64,000 bases of DNA from an uncultured Veillonella sp. (lineage in GTDB: Bacteria > Bacillota > Negativicutes > Veillonellales > Veillonellaceae): contig NZ_CAKQFJ010000012.1 in the NCBI RefSeq assembly GCF_934230905.1, positions 5,228 to 69,227 of the forward strand, written 5' to 3'. Positions 9,131 through 16,608 of the stretch are shown here, piece after piece. The stretch's first letter is position 1, and every line of letters begins with the position of its first letter. The notes below the pieces were generated by a model, which saw only the letters and a list, made by a program, of their open reading frames with translations, was not told the origin of the DNA and ran no database searches. The position numbers and the translations under genes were made by a program.

Positions 9131-9673
9131 TTACATAATTTTATGCTCATCATATAAACGTGCTCTAAAAAGAGTTGTATCATCTAACGTACCAAGTAGG
9201 ATATTTCCTTCACGTTGACGCTCTATGCACACACAATCCTCAGCAATCATAGGTGATAAAAAACGAACCTCTATGCCTACTTTAGATTTATCTTGTACTA
9301 CATACTTCCACAAATTCTCTAATATAAGCAATCCCGGTACTATATAGGGTGACACACGATGTATTTGATTGCGATCATTTACAGCTTCAACAAAATGAAT
9401 AATATTTTCTTTCGTAAAAGTTAGTGTTTTAACACCCTCATCAACTTTTGGTATTTGCCTAAGTTGTAAAGGTTTTGTTAACTGCAATAAATCAATCCAT
9501 AATGTACCAATTGTATTAGACATACAAACGGATATATGATTGCCTTTATACTCTGCATCATGAAACACAATTTTATCGGTGCCTTGCGTATCAAAATAGG
9601 CCTTCGTAATTACACAATTCGTAGGCAAATTTAAGGTTTTTATATCTGTTAATAAAGCTAATAATCTCCGCAT
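9131..9673 (-). CDS. Hotdog-fold, MaoC-like protein
   Basis: First gene of the BirA-type operon. The C-terminal half (about 85-165) resembles MaoC-like (R)-enoyl-CoA hydratases: NDRNQIH at 99-105 matches the family's (G/N)DxNPIH motif with the catalytic Asp100 and His105, followed by IVPGLLILENLW where family members have a GmL helix. The N-terminal about 80 residues look like the non-catalytic first hotdog repeat. At 180 residues it has the length of short single-chain hydratases or thioesterases. A weak GGTGA lies six bases before the ATG. Hydratase, dehydratase or thioesterase activity cannot be separated from sequence. It has no counterpart that I know of in the B. subtilis yhfUTS operon. 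Confidence 0.65.
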   Translation of the reverse strand: MRRLLALLTDIKTLNLPTNCVITKAYFDTQGTDKIVFHDAEYKGNHISVCMSNTIGTLWIDLLQLTKPLQLRQIPKVDEGVKTLTFTKENIIHFVEAVNDRNQIHRVSPYIVPGLLILENLWKYVVQDKSKVGIEVRFLSPMIAEDCVCIERQREGNILLGTLDDTTLFRARLYDEHKIM

Positions 9674-9715
9674 ATTAATTCACCATATCAATAGTTTTAC
9701 AAGATGTCTCTATAA

Positions 9716-9744
9716 ATTATAATTAATCCCGATTATATTGTCAA
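9716..9744 (-). promoter_or_regulatory. Consensus sigma-A promoter of the bioY operon
   Basis: On the minus strand, TTGACA (9744-9739) and TATAAT (9721-9716) are both perfect and separated by exactly 17 bp. The hotdog gene starts 43 bp beyond the -10 box. The -35 box lies inside the BirA-type operator. Confidence 0.88.
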
Positions 9745-9771
9745 CTTATCACTCGTTTAATTAGTTAACAA
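9738..9771. promoter_or_regulatory. BirA (biotin repressor) operator
   Basis: TTGTCAACT at 9738-9746 and AGTTAACAA at 9763-9771 form an imperfect palindrome with a 16-bp spacer, matching the known BirA layout of 9-bp half-sites spaced 15-16 bp. One half-site covers the -35 box, so bound BirA would block RNA polymerase. birA itself is not in the window. Confidence 0.85.
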
Positions 9772-9809
9772 GAAAAGCCACCACTGATTATATCAATAGT
9801 GACTTTTCT
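9771..9809 (-). terminator. Terminator after galU
   Basis: An 18-bp stem (9771-9788 with 9792-9809) with three G-T or mismatch positions ends in AGAAAAG/CTTTTCT. It lies 34 bp beyond the galU stop and directly abuts the BirA-type operator, isolating the bio operon from galU. Confidence 0.8.
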
Positions 9810-9842
9810 CAACACATATGTCTATAAATTATAGATTCTACA

Positions 9843-10703
9843 TTATAAGTTTAAGTCTTTCAAATAGTCTTTGAATGCAGGTCCTAACTCCTCATTACGA
9901 AGCGCATATTCTACGGTAGCTTTTAAATAGCCTAATTTATCACCCGTATCATAACGAATACCTTCATAAGCTAATGCATATTTTGTAGTCTTTGATGCCG
10001 CCAAAGCATCTGTTAACTGCACTTCATTACCTACCCCAGGTTTTGTATTTTCTAAAATATCAAAAATATCTGGTGTTAGGATATAACGCCCAAGGACAGC
10101 TAAATTAGAAGGTGCCTTATCTACGCTTGGCTTTTCTACTAAACCACTAACACGATATAAATTATCTGCCAATGGATCTCCAGATACAATCCCATAAGAA
10201 CTTACCTTGTCATTAGGTACAAATTGAGCACCAAGTATAATACCTGGATGTTTTTCATAACAATCCATCAACTGTTGTAAGCACGGTTTATCAGGATTAT
10301 AAACGATATCATCACCTAATAAAACAGCAAATGGCTCATCACCAATAAATGCTTTAGCACACAGTACAGCATCCCCTAAACCACGTGGTGCTTTTTGGCG
10401 AATAAAGTGAACCTTAATATCCGCCAAATCTTTTACCATAGCTAGCTGTTTATTTTTTCCTTGCTTTTGCAATAATTCTTCTAATTCTACACTACTATCA
10501 AAGTGGTCCTCAATAGCACGTTTACTACGACCAGTTATGATAAGAATTTCTTCAATACCAGAATCCAGTGCTTCTTTTACAATATATTGAATCGCCGGTG
10601 TATCAACGATAGGTAACATTTCTTTTGGTTGTGCTTTTGTAGCTGGCAAAAATCGTGTACCAAAACCAGCTGCAGGAATAACAGCCTTACGAATAGACTT
10701 CAT
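9843..10703 (-). CDS. galU: UTP-glucose-1-phosphate uridylyltransferase
   Basis: Makes UDP-glucose from UTP and glucose-1-phosphate for envelope polysaccharides; it supplies the substrate of galE at the left end. The nucleotidyl-transferase signature GFGTRFLPATKAQPKEM spans about residues 13-29, and LVEKP and the sugar-binding Glu/Lys region follow in the second half. 286 residues is the normal length. It starts 11 bp after the LptD-like gene stop and ends at a strong terminator. Confidence 0.95.
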   Translation of the reverse strand: MKSIRKAVIPAAGFGTRFLPATKAQPKEMLPIVDTPAIQYIVKEALDSGIEEILIITGRSKRAIEDHFDSSVELEELLQKQGKNKQLAMVKDLADIKVHFIRQKAPRGLGDAVLCAKAFIGDEPFAVLLGDDIVYNPDKPCLQQLMDCYEKHPGIILGAQFVPNDKVSSYGIVSGDPLADNLYRVSGLVEKPSVDKAPSNLAVLGRYILTPDIFDILENTKPGVGNEVQLTDALAASKTTKYALAYEGIRYDTGDKLGYLKATVEYALRNEELGPAFKDYLKDLNL

Positions 10704-10714
10704 ATGTATACTCC

Positions 10715-12265
10715 TTAGAAATCTTTACCAACGAACTTAATTTTCCATTGATTATTATCCTTTTTATGGGAATCTTTATATGTTAAATACATATCAAAAG
10801 AATGTAAGTCACGATGGTATGTGTAATAAATCGAATCTACATCACCACTCATCATATTCTGTTTAACACTAACAGATATGTCATCAAGCCGTGTCAATTT
10901 AAAGGAACCACCATAAATAAGCTCCTTAGGAAGTTCTGTACTATCAAAACGATATGGAGAGTTATTATAAGTAATATTGCGTTGATTGTAAGAAACCCAC
11001 GCATTAACTCTAGGGCCTACAGCTGTACGGAATTGAGCACCCCAATATGGCATGCTACGTATAGATTTATCATAACCATAATAATCGCGTTGATACCCAC
11101 CAAAGAAGCGCAATGTACCATCTTTCCATAGATTAATCGGGTCATGAGATACCTCTACCTTATAATCCTTATGAGAACCTTTTATAGAGCCTTCCTTCCA
11201 ATACCCGATACTGGTTTCACCACGTACCGTAAATGGAGATTTCGCAATATGATATGTATGTGTATCAATACGAAGCTCACCAATTTTTTCTACCCATACA
11301 GTTTCATCATTATATTCGTTAGATTCTTTACTATACCCAATAGATGCCGTTCCCCATGGTAAATAGTGGCGATAGCCTATTTGTGGTTTAAAACCTGCCT
11401 TTGAATACCATTTATAATCAAAATAAGCTTCACCAGATTTTCCTAATGGTATCTCAGCATTTCCACGTAAGCCAATGCCATCATCACTATTATAAATTGG
11501 TCGAGGCATAATAGAAAATGTGCTTACTTTACCTTGCTTATCACCACGTAAAGATTTCGTATACGATTTTAAACTAAACAGTTTGAAATTCTTAATATAA
11601 AAGCTTGGATGTTGAATTACAACCTTATCGCCAGGGTAGATTTTTATGTCGTTGCCTTCAATGCGATAATCAGGTGTATGCTTAAATGCCATCGCATGCT
11701 TTGATGTAATCATCCCTTTTTCAATAGATCCCGTTTGACCATCATAGGAAAGATTTTGTCCTTTTACATAATAAGGATCAGACCAACCTTGTGTTTGCCC
11801 CGCATCAAAATGTTGGTCACTCGTACGATAAGTCATAACATCACCAGTAAGATCTTTTGTCTTACCACCATCCTCTAAATAGCGATATGGACCATCAGCA
11901 GTTCGATATTCTGTAGTCTTCGTATTTCCTGTGATGCGATTAGCTAACAGGGTACGATTTCCTTGTGTAACCACAACATTCCCTATAGCATTTACATCTC
12001 CAGTACTACCAGAATACGTCATTTTATCTGCATCAACACGAGTTGGTAATTTTTCTGTTGGCGCGGCAATAGGTGAAGTACCACGACGAACAACACGAAT
12101 ATTGCTGCGTTCAGGGGTCGAAGGTTGTTGCAATTCACCCGGATACGATTCAGATATACTATCTAAACTATCTTGATATGTAATTGAATCTGAAGCAGCC
12201 CACGCAGGCTGTGCCAAACAAAGCAAGCATGCTGCCACGAGCCATTGTACTCTTTGTTTCCTCAT
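10715..12265 (-). CDS. lptD: LptD/OstA-like outer-membrane protein, short form
   Basis: Predicted outer-membrane protein that inserts lipopolysaccharide. A Sec signal peptide with cleavage near AWA-AS (about residue 24) is followed by a Pro/Ser-rich linker, then an OstA/LptA-like jellyroll (about 75-190: VDADKMTYSG, IGNVVVTQG). The rest alternates aromatic and polar residues as in a beta-barrel and ends in Phe, as outer-membrane proteins commonly do. At 516 residues it is much shorter than enterobacterial LptD (about 780). It is strong evidence that the organism is diderm. Its neighbours are galU and an exported repeat protein. Confidence 0.8.
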   Translation of the reverse strand: MRKQRVQWLVAACLLCLAQPAWAASDSITYQDSLDSISESYPGELQQPSTPERSNIRVVRRGTSPIAAPTEKLPTRVDADKMTYSGSTGDVNAIGNVVVTQGNRTLLANRITGNTKTTEYRTADGPYRYLEDGGKTKDLTGDVMTYRTSDQHFDAGQTQGWSDPYYVKGQNLSYDGQTGSIEKGMITSKHAMAFKHTPDYRIEGNDIKIYPGDKVVIQHPSFYIKNFKLFSLKSYTKSLRGDKQGKVSTFSIMPRPIYNSDDGIGLRGNAEIPLGKSGEAYFDYKWYSKAGFKPQIGYRHYLPWGTASIGYSKESNEYNDETVWVEKIGELRIDTHTYHIAKSPFTVRGETSIGYWKEGSIKGSHKDYKVEVSHDPINLWKDGTLRFFGGYQRDYYGYDKSIRSMPYWGAQFRTAVGPRVNAWVSYNQRNITYNNSPYRFDSTELPKELIYGGSFKLTRLDDISVSVKQNMMSGDVDSIYYTYHRDLHSFDMYLTYKDSHKKDNNQWKIKFVGKDF

Positions 12266-12283
12266 GGTTACTATACTCCTCTA

Positions 12284-13411
12284 TTAATTACGTTTTACTA
12301 CAACGATTGGTTGAGATACATTTTCTGCTGTATCATTTGTATCTTCTGCTTCTTCAGTATCAGCGACATTAGTATCATTATCATCTGCATTTACAGTTGT
12401 ATTGTCTACATTATCCACAGAGCTATCTACGGAATCATCATTAGTAGCTGGCACGGTAACAGCTTCTGCTAATTCATCATCACTATGCGCTAAACCATCA
12501 CCGCCAATAACAAGACCTTGAATGGAAACAGAATCTTGCGGTTGAATAAATACAGTAGAGCCTACAGGGTAATCAATATTTTTCCCCTTTATAAAAGCAC
12601 CACCAACTAAACCTACAGGACCAAGCAATACAGCACCCGCTACAGAAGCACCAGCAGCTTTAATTTCCCCTTTAGTTCTTTCTTTAGCTTCTTTACCTTG
12701 AACCGCAGTAAACTCTGTGCCATCAATAGCAGGGACAGAATCAAAAGTTATATCAAGAGCTCCATTTCTACCAAAGGAACGGGCCTTTTTTAGAGATGTA
12801 ATTGTTGCAGAACCTACAGTGCCTGCAGGAACAAGTAAAACATTACCATCCATTACATTTTCAGCAACAGTAAATTTAATTGAATCTCCTTCATGACTTG
12901 TTTTTGTAGATACCGCATCATTGAGTGTGACTTTAAATACATGATCAGAAGATAATGTACCAACTTGATTTGTAAGTGTTACATTACTACCATATACCTT
13001 AGTTTTCAAACTAATAATACGTTTTTGTAACGAACCAGGTAAAATCCTACCATTCACACTTCGTTCCATCTTTTCAACACGATCTACCAAAGAACCATCA
13101 TTAATACTGTTTTGATATGTATATTCTAATGCGTCCATTTCTTCACGCAAAGAAATATTAGTACCACTACCTTCAACAGAATCATATAAAGAATCAACAC
13201 GTTTACTTAATGTAGCAGTATTACCAGAAAATCCGTTACCATACACAGTTTCATCTAATTGATTGATGCGATCTACAACAGCACCATCTTGAGGTGCACC
13301 ATATACAGTGCTTTCTAATACTTGTGTTTTCTCCGTTACTGTACCAGGTGCAGCAAATGCGGTACCTGTTAATAAAGATGCCATCAAAAGTGTAAGTACT
13401 TGCTTCTTCAT
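12284..13411 (-). CDS. Exported protein with VYG-type repeats
   Basis: I do not recognise a named family. After a signal peptide (cleavage about residue 20, AFA-AP) come five degenerate repeats of roughly 25-30 residues (about 22-145), each with a coiled-coil-like heptad stretch ending in a V-Y-G or V-x-G triplet. A beta-rich domain follows (about 150-300), with a hydrophobic Gly-rich stretch (AGAVLLGPVGLVGGAF), then a very acidic Asp/Asn/Val tail. The upstream GTG at 13423 is in frame, but GGAGG five bases before the inner ATG favours 13411. It sits 18 bp upstream of lptD, suggesting an envelope role (inference). Confidence 0.75.
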   Translation of the reverse strand: MKKQVLTLLMASLLTGTAFAAPGTVTEKTQVLESTVYGAPQDGAVVDRINQLDETVYGNGFSGNTATLSKRVDSLYDSVEGSGTNISLREEMDALEYTYQNSINDGSLVDRVEKMERSVNGRILPGSLQKRIISLKTKVYGSNVTLTNQVGTLSSDHVFKVTLNDAVSTKTSHEGDSIKFTVAENVMDGNVLLVPAGTVGSATITSLKKARSFGRNGALDITFDSVPAIDGTEFTAVQGKEAKERTKGEIKAAGASVAGAVLLGPVGLVGGAFIKGKNIDYPVGSTVFIQPQDSVSIQGLVIGGDGLAHSDDELAEAVTVPATNDDSVDSSVDNVDNTTVNADDNDTNVADTEEAEDTNDTAENVSQPIVVVKRN

Positions 13412-13460
13412 ATAATCCTCCACAACTCATCCTCTATGGGACATATACATCAAATAGCAC

Positions 13461-13490
13461 AATAAGCACGGGCCTAAGACCGTGCTTATT
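13461..13490 (-). terminator. Terminator after the 148-residue exported protein gene
   Basis: An 11-bp perfect stem (13461-13471 with 13480-13490) with an 8-base loop, 35 bp beyond the stop. The downstream U-tract is weak, so some read-through into the VYG-repeat gene is possible. Confidence 0.7.
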
Positions 13491-13525
13491 TTCTGAGCAC
13501 TCTTAATAAAGTACGTCAGTGGCCA

Positions 13526-13972
13526 TTAAATTTTTAAATCAATAAGTGCAGATACGCCAACACCTTGAACACGGGAAGCGCTCACTGGATTTGTACTATC
13601 TACTGGTACTAAACCTTTGACACGAACCATCCCATTAAAACTACCTTCAATTTGTGCAACAGCTTTAACTTGTTCAATACTAGATGCAGGACCTGTTACT
13701 TGTGCAGCACCAATATAACCTTTAGTACCAATACTAATAATAGGTACAACCTTTGTAGTATATTCAGTACTCAAATTATTTTGTTTTAGTAATTTATTTA
13801 AGAAAGAATCAATTTGTGGGCCAAATTTGCTAACTAAAATACCAACACCACCAATTTTAGCAGCGCCACCAAGAATGCTACTTAAACCGCCAGCTTGTGT
13901 AGTTAAAATTCCACCAAATGCAGTTGTAGTCAAACAAATCCCTAGAACAGCGGTCATAATTTTCTTTTTCAT
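13526..13972 (-). CDS. Small exported protein, unknown function
   Basis: 148 residues with an N-terminal signal peptide (KKK then a hydrophobic core, cleavage probably near Ala27). The mature part starts with a Gly-rich stretch (about 28-50), then a segment of mixed charge and a C-terminal beta-rich half. I see no Cys, no lipobox and no known motif. TAGGAGG lies upstream of the ATG. It has its own terminator and an AT-rich 185-bp upstream region, so it is probably a monocistronic envelope protein. Confidence 0.75.
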   Translation of the reverse strand: MKKKIMTAVLGICLTTTAFGGILTTQAGGLSSILGGAAKIGGVGILVSKFGPQIDSFLNKLLKQNNLSTEYTTKVVPIISIGTKGYIGAAQVTGPASSIEQVKAVAQIEGSFNGMVRVKGLVPVDSTNPVSASRVQGVGVSALIDLKI

Positions 13973-14157
13973 GATAAGCCTCCTAATAGATACTTATATT
14001 TTAACAAATTCTATACATAGTTTCTAGTGAAAGTATAAATACTTACACTGAAAGATAGTAAAATTATATAATAATACAATGAGTTTATTATGAATTTTAT
14101 ACAATTTAATTTTTAACTATGTTTTAAGAGCACATCATATAATTAATATAAAAAGAC

Positions 14158-15165
14158 TTAACAGATTCGCGGTACTTGATCTTCACCTAATAAATCTACT
14201 AAACGAACACCACCAATTGATGTTTGTAGGCCTACTTTACCAATATTTTTATCCATGGTAGCACCGATATGAGTTGCTTCACGACCTTCAGGATAACTAT
14301 GTAAAATATCTAGCACATCATTGGTTACAATCGGATCTACAACGAATATACATTTACCCTCATTGGCTAAATATAAAGGATCATAACCCAGAATATCACA
14401 AACAGATCGAACTTCATCATGAATGATAAGCTTAGATTCTTCCACTTTTATGCCAACTTGACTTTGTTCAGCAATTTCTTTAAGAACCGTACCTACGCCG
14501 CCGCGCGTAGGATCCCGTAATAAAGCAACTTGAGGACCGACTTTATTCAAAACAGCTTGAACCATATGGTTCAAAGGAGCACAATCAGTCTTAATTGAAT
14601 CTGATAACTCTAACCCAAATCGTTGGCCCATAACAGCAATCGAATGATCTCCTATTGAACCGGATAAAATTATATCCATATTAGGTTTTACTAAATTAGG
14701 ACCTATATGAATATCCTCTGGAATCATGCCAATACCTGCAGTATTGATATAAATTTTATCAACTTCACCTTTTTTAACAACCTTTGTATCACCCGTTACA
14801 ATTTGCACATTAGCAAGTTTTGCCATATCAGACATAGTGCTTAAAATCGTTTCTAATTCATCAAAAGGAAGGCCTTCTTCTAAAATCAAACCACAGCTAA
14901 GATATTGTGGTACAGCACCATTCATAGCTAAATCATTAACCGTACCACATACAGCTAATTTACCAATATTACCACCGGGGAAAAAAGCAGGCTGTACAAC
15001 ATAGGAATCAGTCGTAAAAGCCATGCGACCAGATGACACTGAAAATTGAGCACCATCATGTAAAGGGGCCAATAAATCATTGGTAAAATACTTTAATATA
15101 AATCGTTCTGTCAACTCGTGGCTAAAGCGACCACCATTGCCATGAACTAAACGAACTCGTTCCAT
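14158..15165 (-). CDS. hypE: Hydrogenase maturation protein HypE
   Basis: Dehydrates the carbamoyl group passed from HypF to a thiocyanate that becomes the cyanide ligand of [NiFe]-hydrogenase. The 335-residue PurM-like protein ends exactly in PRIC, whose terminal Cys335 carries the carbamoyl/cyano group. Family stretches GGRFSHEL and DPTRGG are present. It starts immediately after the hypD stop, so translation is probably coupled. It is the last gene of the hypF-hypC-hypD-hypE run. Confidence 0.96.
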   Translation of the reverse strand: MERVRLVHGNGGRFSHELTERFILKYFTNDLLAPLHDGAQFSVSSGRMAFTTDSYVVQPAFFPGGNIGKLAVCGTVNDLAMNGAVPQYLSCGLILEEGLPFDELETILSTMSDMAKLANVQIVTGDTKVVKKGEVDKIYINTAGIGMIPEDIHIGPNLVKPNMDIILSGSIGDHSIAVMGQRFGLELSDSIKTDCAPLNHMVQAVLNKVGPQVALLRDPTRGGVGTVLKEIAEQSQVGIKVEESKLIIHDEVRSVCDILGYDPLYLANEGKCIFVVDPIVTNDVLDILHSYPEGREATHIGATMDKNIGKVGLQTSIGGVRLVDLLGEDQVPRIC

Positions 15166-16284
15166 TTAATCCTCCCAGGCTAATCCGCCACTAGAAAAGC
15201 CATACTTATACCATGCAGCACAACTACCTTCTACAGATACCATGCAAGCACCTACAGCATGATCCGGTGTACACGATTTTCCAAACAAAGGACACTCATT
15301 AGGTTTTATCAACCCTTGTAATACGCTACCACATTGGCAACCTTTAGGATCGACAGATGGTTTTTCTAGATAAATAGGTAGCATCTTTTCTGCATCTAAA
15401 AATGAGTAATCATCATTTAGCTTTAACCCTGAATTTGGAATCTTACCAATTCCACGCCAAGTATCATCACAAATTTCATACACTTCATCCATCATTTGTA
15501 TAGCAACAGGATTGCCTTCTTTCATTACAACAGAATGATAGGTATTCCCTACTTCAAAATGACCACTTCTACGTTGTTCTAAAATATTAACGATAGCCGA
15601 TAATATTTCTACTCCATCAAATCCAGCAATACAAGATGGTATTTTATACTCATCCGGTAAAAATTGATATGGTTTTTCTCCAATAATAACACTTACGTGC
15701 CCAGGTAAAATAAAACCATCAATCTGTCCAGATTGTCTATCCAATAAAGCTCGAAGCGCAGGTGGTACCAATTTATGAGACACTAAAAAAAATACATTTT
15801 TTAGGCCAGCCTGTGCGACAGCTTTTACGGTAGCACCGATAACAGCGATTGTCGTTTCAAAACCTATCGCCAAAAATACAATCTGCTTATCTGGATATTT
15901 TCTACTTAATTCTAAAACTTCTAGTGGTGTATAGATAACGTGAATATGAGCTCCTTGTGTTTGAACTTCACTAAGACTACTATAACTACCTGGCACCTTC
16001 AGCATATCACCAAAAGTTGCAATGATCACATCATCACGTTTTGCATACTCGAGAGCCTTATCCATATACACCTGATCGGTTACACACACAGGACATCCAG
16101 GACCACTTACTAATTCTATCCCCGATGGCAATAATTGTCGTAACCCTTCTCTAAAAATAGATACTGTATGTGTACCACAAACTTCCATAAGTCGCACCCG
16201 TTCACCAGGTGTATGAAGTTCACTGATGCGGTGTAATAAAGCATCAGCTGTTTTTTGTTTTTCCTGCAAAGTAAGCTTCTTCAA
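15166..16284 (-). CDS. hypD: Hydrogenase maturation protein HypD
   Basis: Iron-sulfur scaffold that, with HypC, holds the Fe(CN)2CO unit. The 372-residue protein shows MEVCGTHTV, the redox pair in GPGCPVCVT, and the C-terminal Cys set of the 4Fe-4S cluster (CQCGSVLQG, CPLFGKSC, GACMVS). It overlaps hypC by 41 bp in another frame, an unusually long overlap, but the residues before MEVCGTHT match the family N-terminus in length. Confidence 0.96.
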   Translation of the reverse strand: MKKLTLQEKQKTADALLHRISELHTPGERVRLMEVCGTHTVSIFREGLRQLLPSGIELVSGPGCPVCVTDQVYMDKALEYAKRDDVIIATFGDMLKVPGSYSSLSEVQTQGAHIHVIYTPLEVLELSRKYPDKQIVFLAIGFETTIAVIGATVKAVAQAGLKNVFFLVSHKLVPPALRALLDRQSGQIDGFILPGHVSVIIGEKPYQFLPDEYKIPSCIAGFDGVEILSAIVNILEQRRSGHFEVGNTYHSVVMKEGNPVAIQMMDEVYEICDDTWRGIGKIPNSGLKLNDDYSFLDAEKMLPIYLEKPSVDPKGCQCGSVLQGLIKPNECPLFGKSCTPDHAVGACMVSVEGSCAAWYKYGFSSGGLAWED

Positions 16285-16495
16285 GTTCTTCTAACTCCCG
16301 GAAGGCATCTAATGTTGCCTTCGCTTCTTCTTCATCTACAATTTGAACTGCAAAACCGGCATGTACTAACAACCAATCTCCCACCTTTGCATCTGGTACG
16401 AGAAGCAAGCTACAATCACGAGTTGCACCAGTTAATTCCACTGTACCAATAGCTTCATTAATAGCAACTAACTGTGCTGGTACTGCTAAACACAT
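16244..16495 (-). CDS. hypC: Hydrogenase maturation chaperone HypC
   Basis: 83-residue chaperone that shuttles the iron centre between HypD and the hydrogenase large subunit. It begins MCLAVPAQ, with the essential Cys2. The C-terminal 15 residues are acidic and overlap the start of hypD. GAGG lies upstream of the ATG. A 113-bp gap separates it from hypF, where a TATAAT-like -10 (minus strand, 16534-16529) could give hypCDE their own promoter, although no good -35 accompanies it. Confidence 0.95.
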   Translation of the reverse strand: MCLAVPAQLVAINEAIGTVELTGATRDCSLLLVPDAKVGDWLLVHAGFAVQIVDEEEAKATLDAFRELEELEEAYFAGKTKNS

Positions 16496-16608
16496 ACGCC
16501 CTCCTCTAGTAAATATACTTAAACATTTATTATAACTATTAATCCAAATATTTTGTATGACTTAATTCTATCATAAATATACGGTCTTTTCTGTAACTGA
16601 TGATACTT

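Noticed and set aside
16244..16284. The 41-bp hypC-hypD overlap as a sign of a wrong hypD start
   Set aside because: The hypD N-terminus before MEVCGTHT has normal family length, and hypC needs its full C-terminus, so the overlap seems real.
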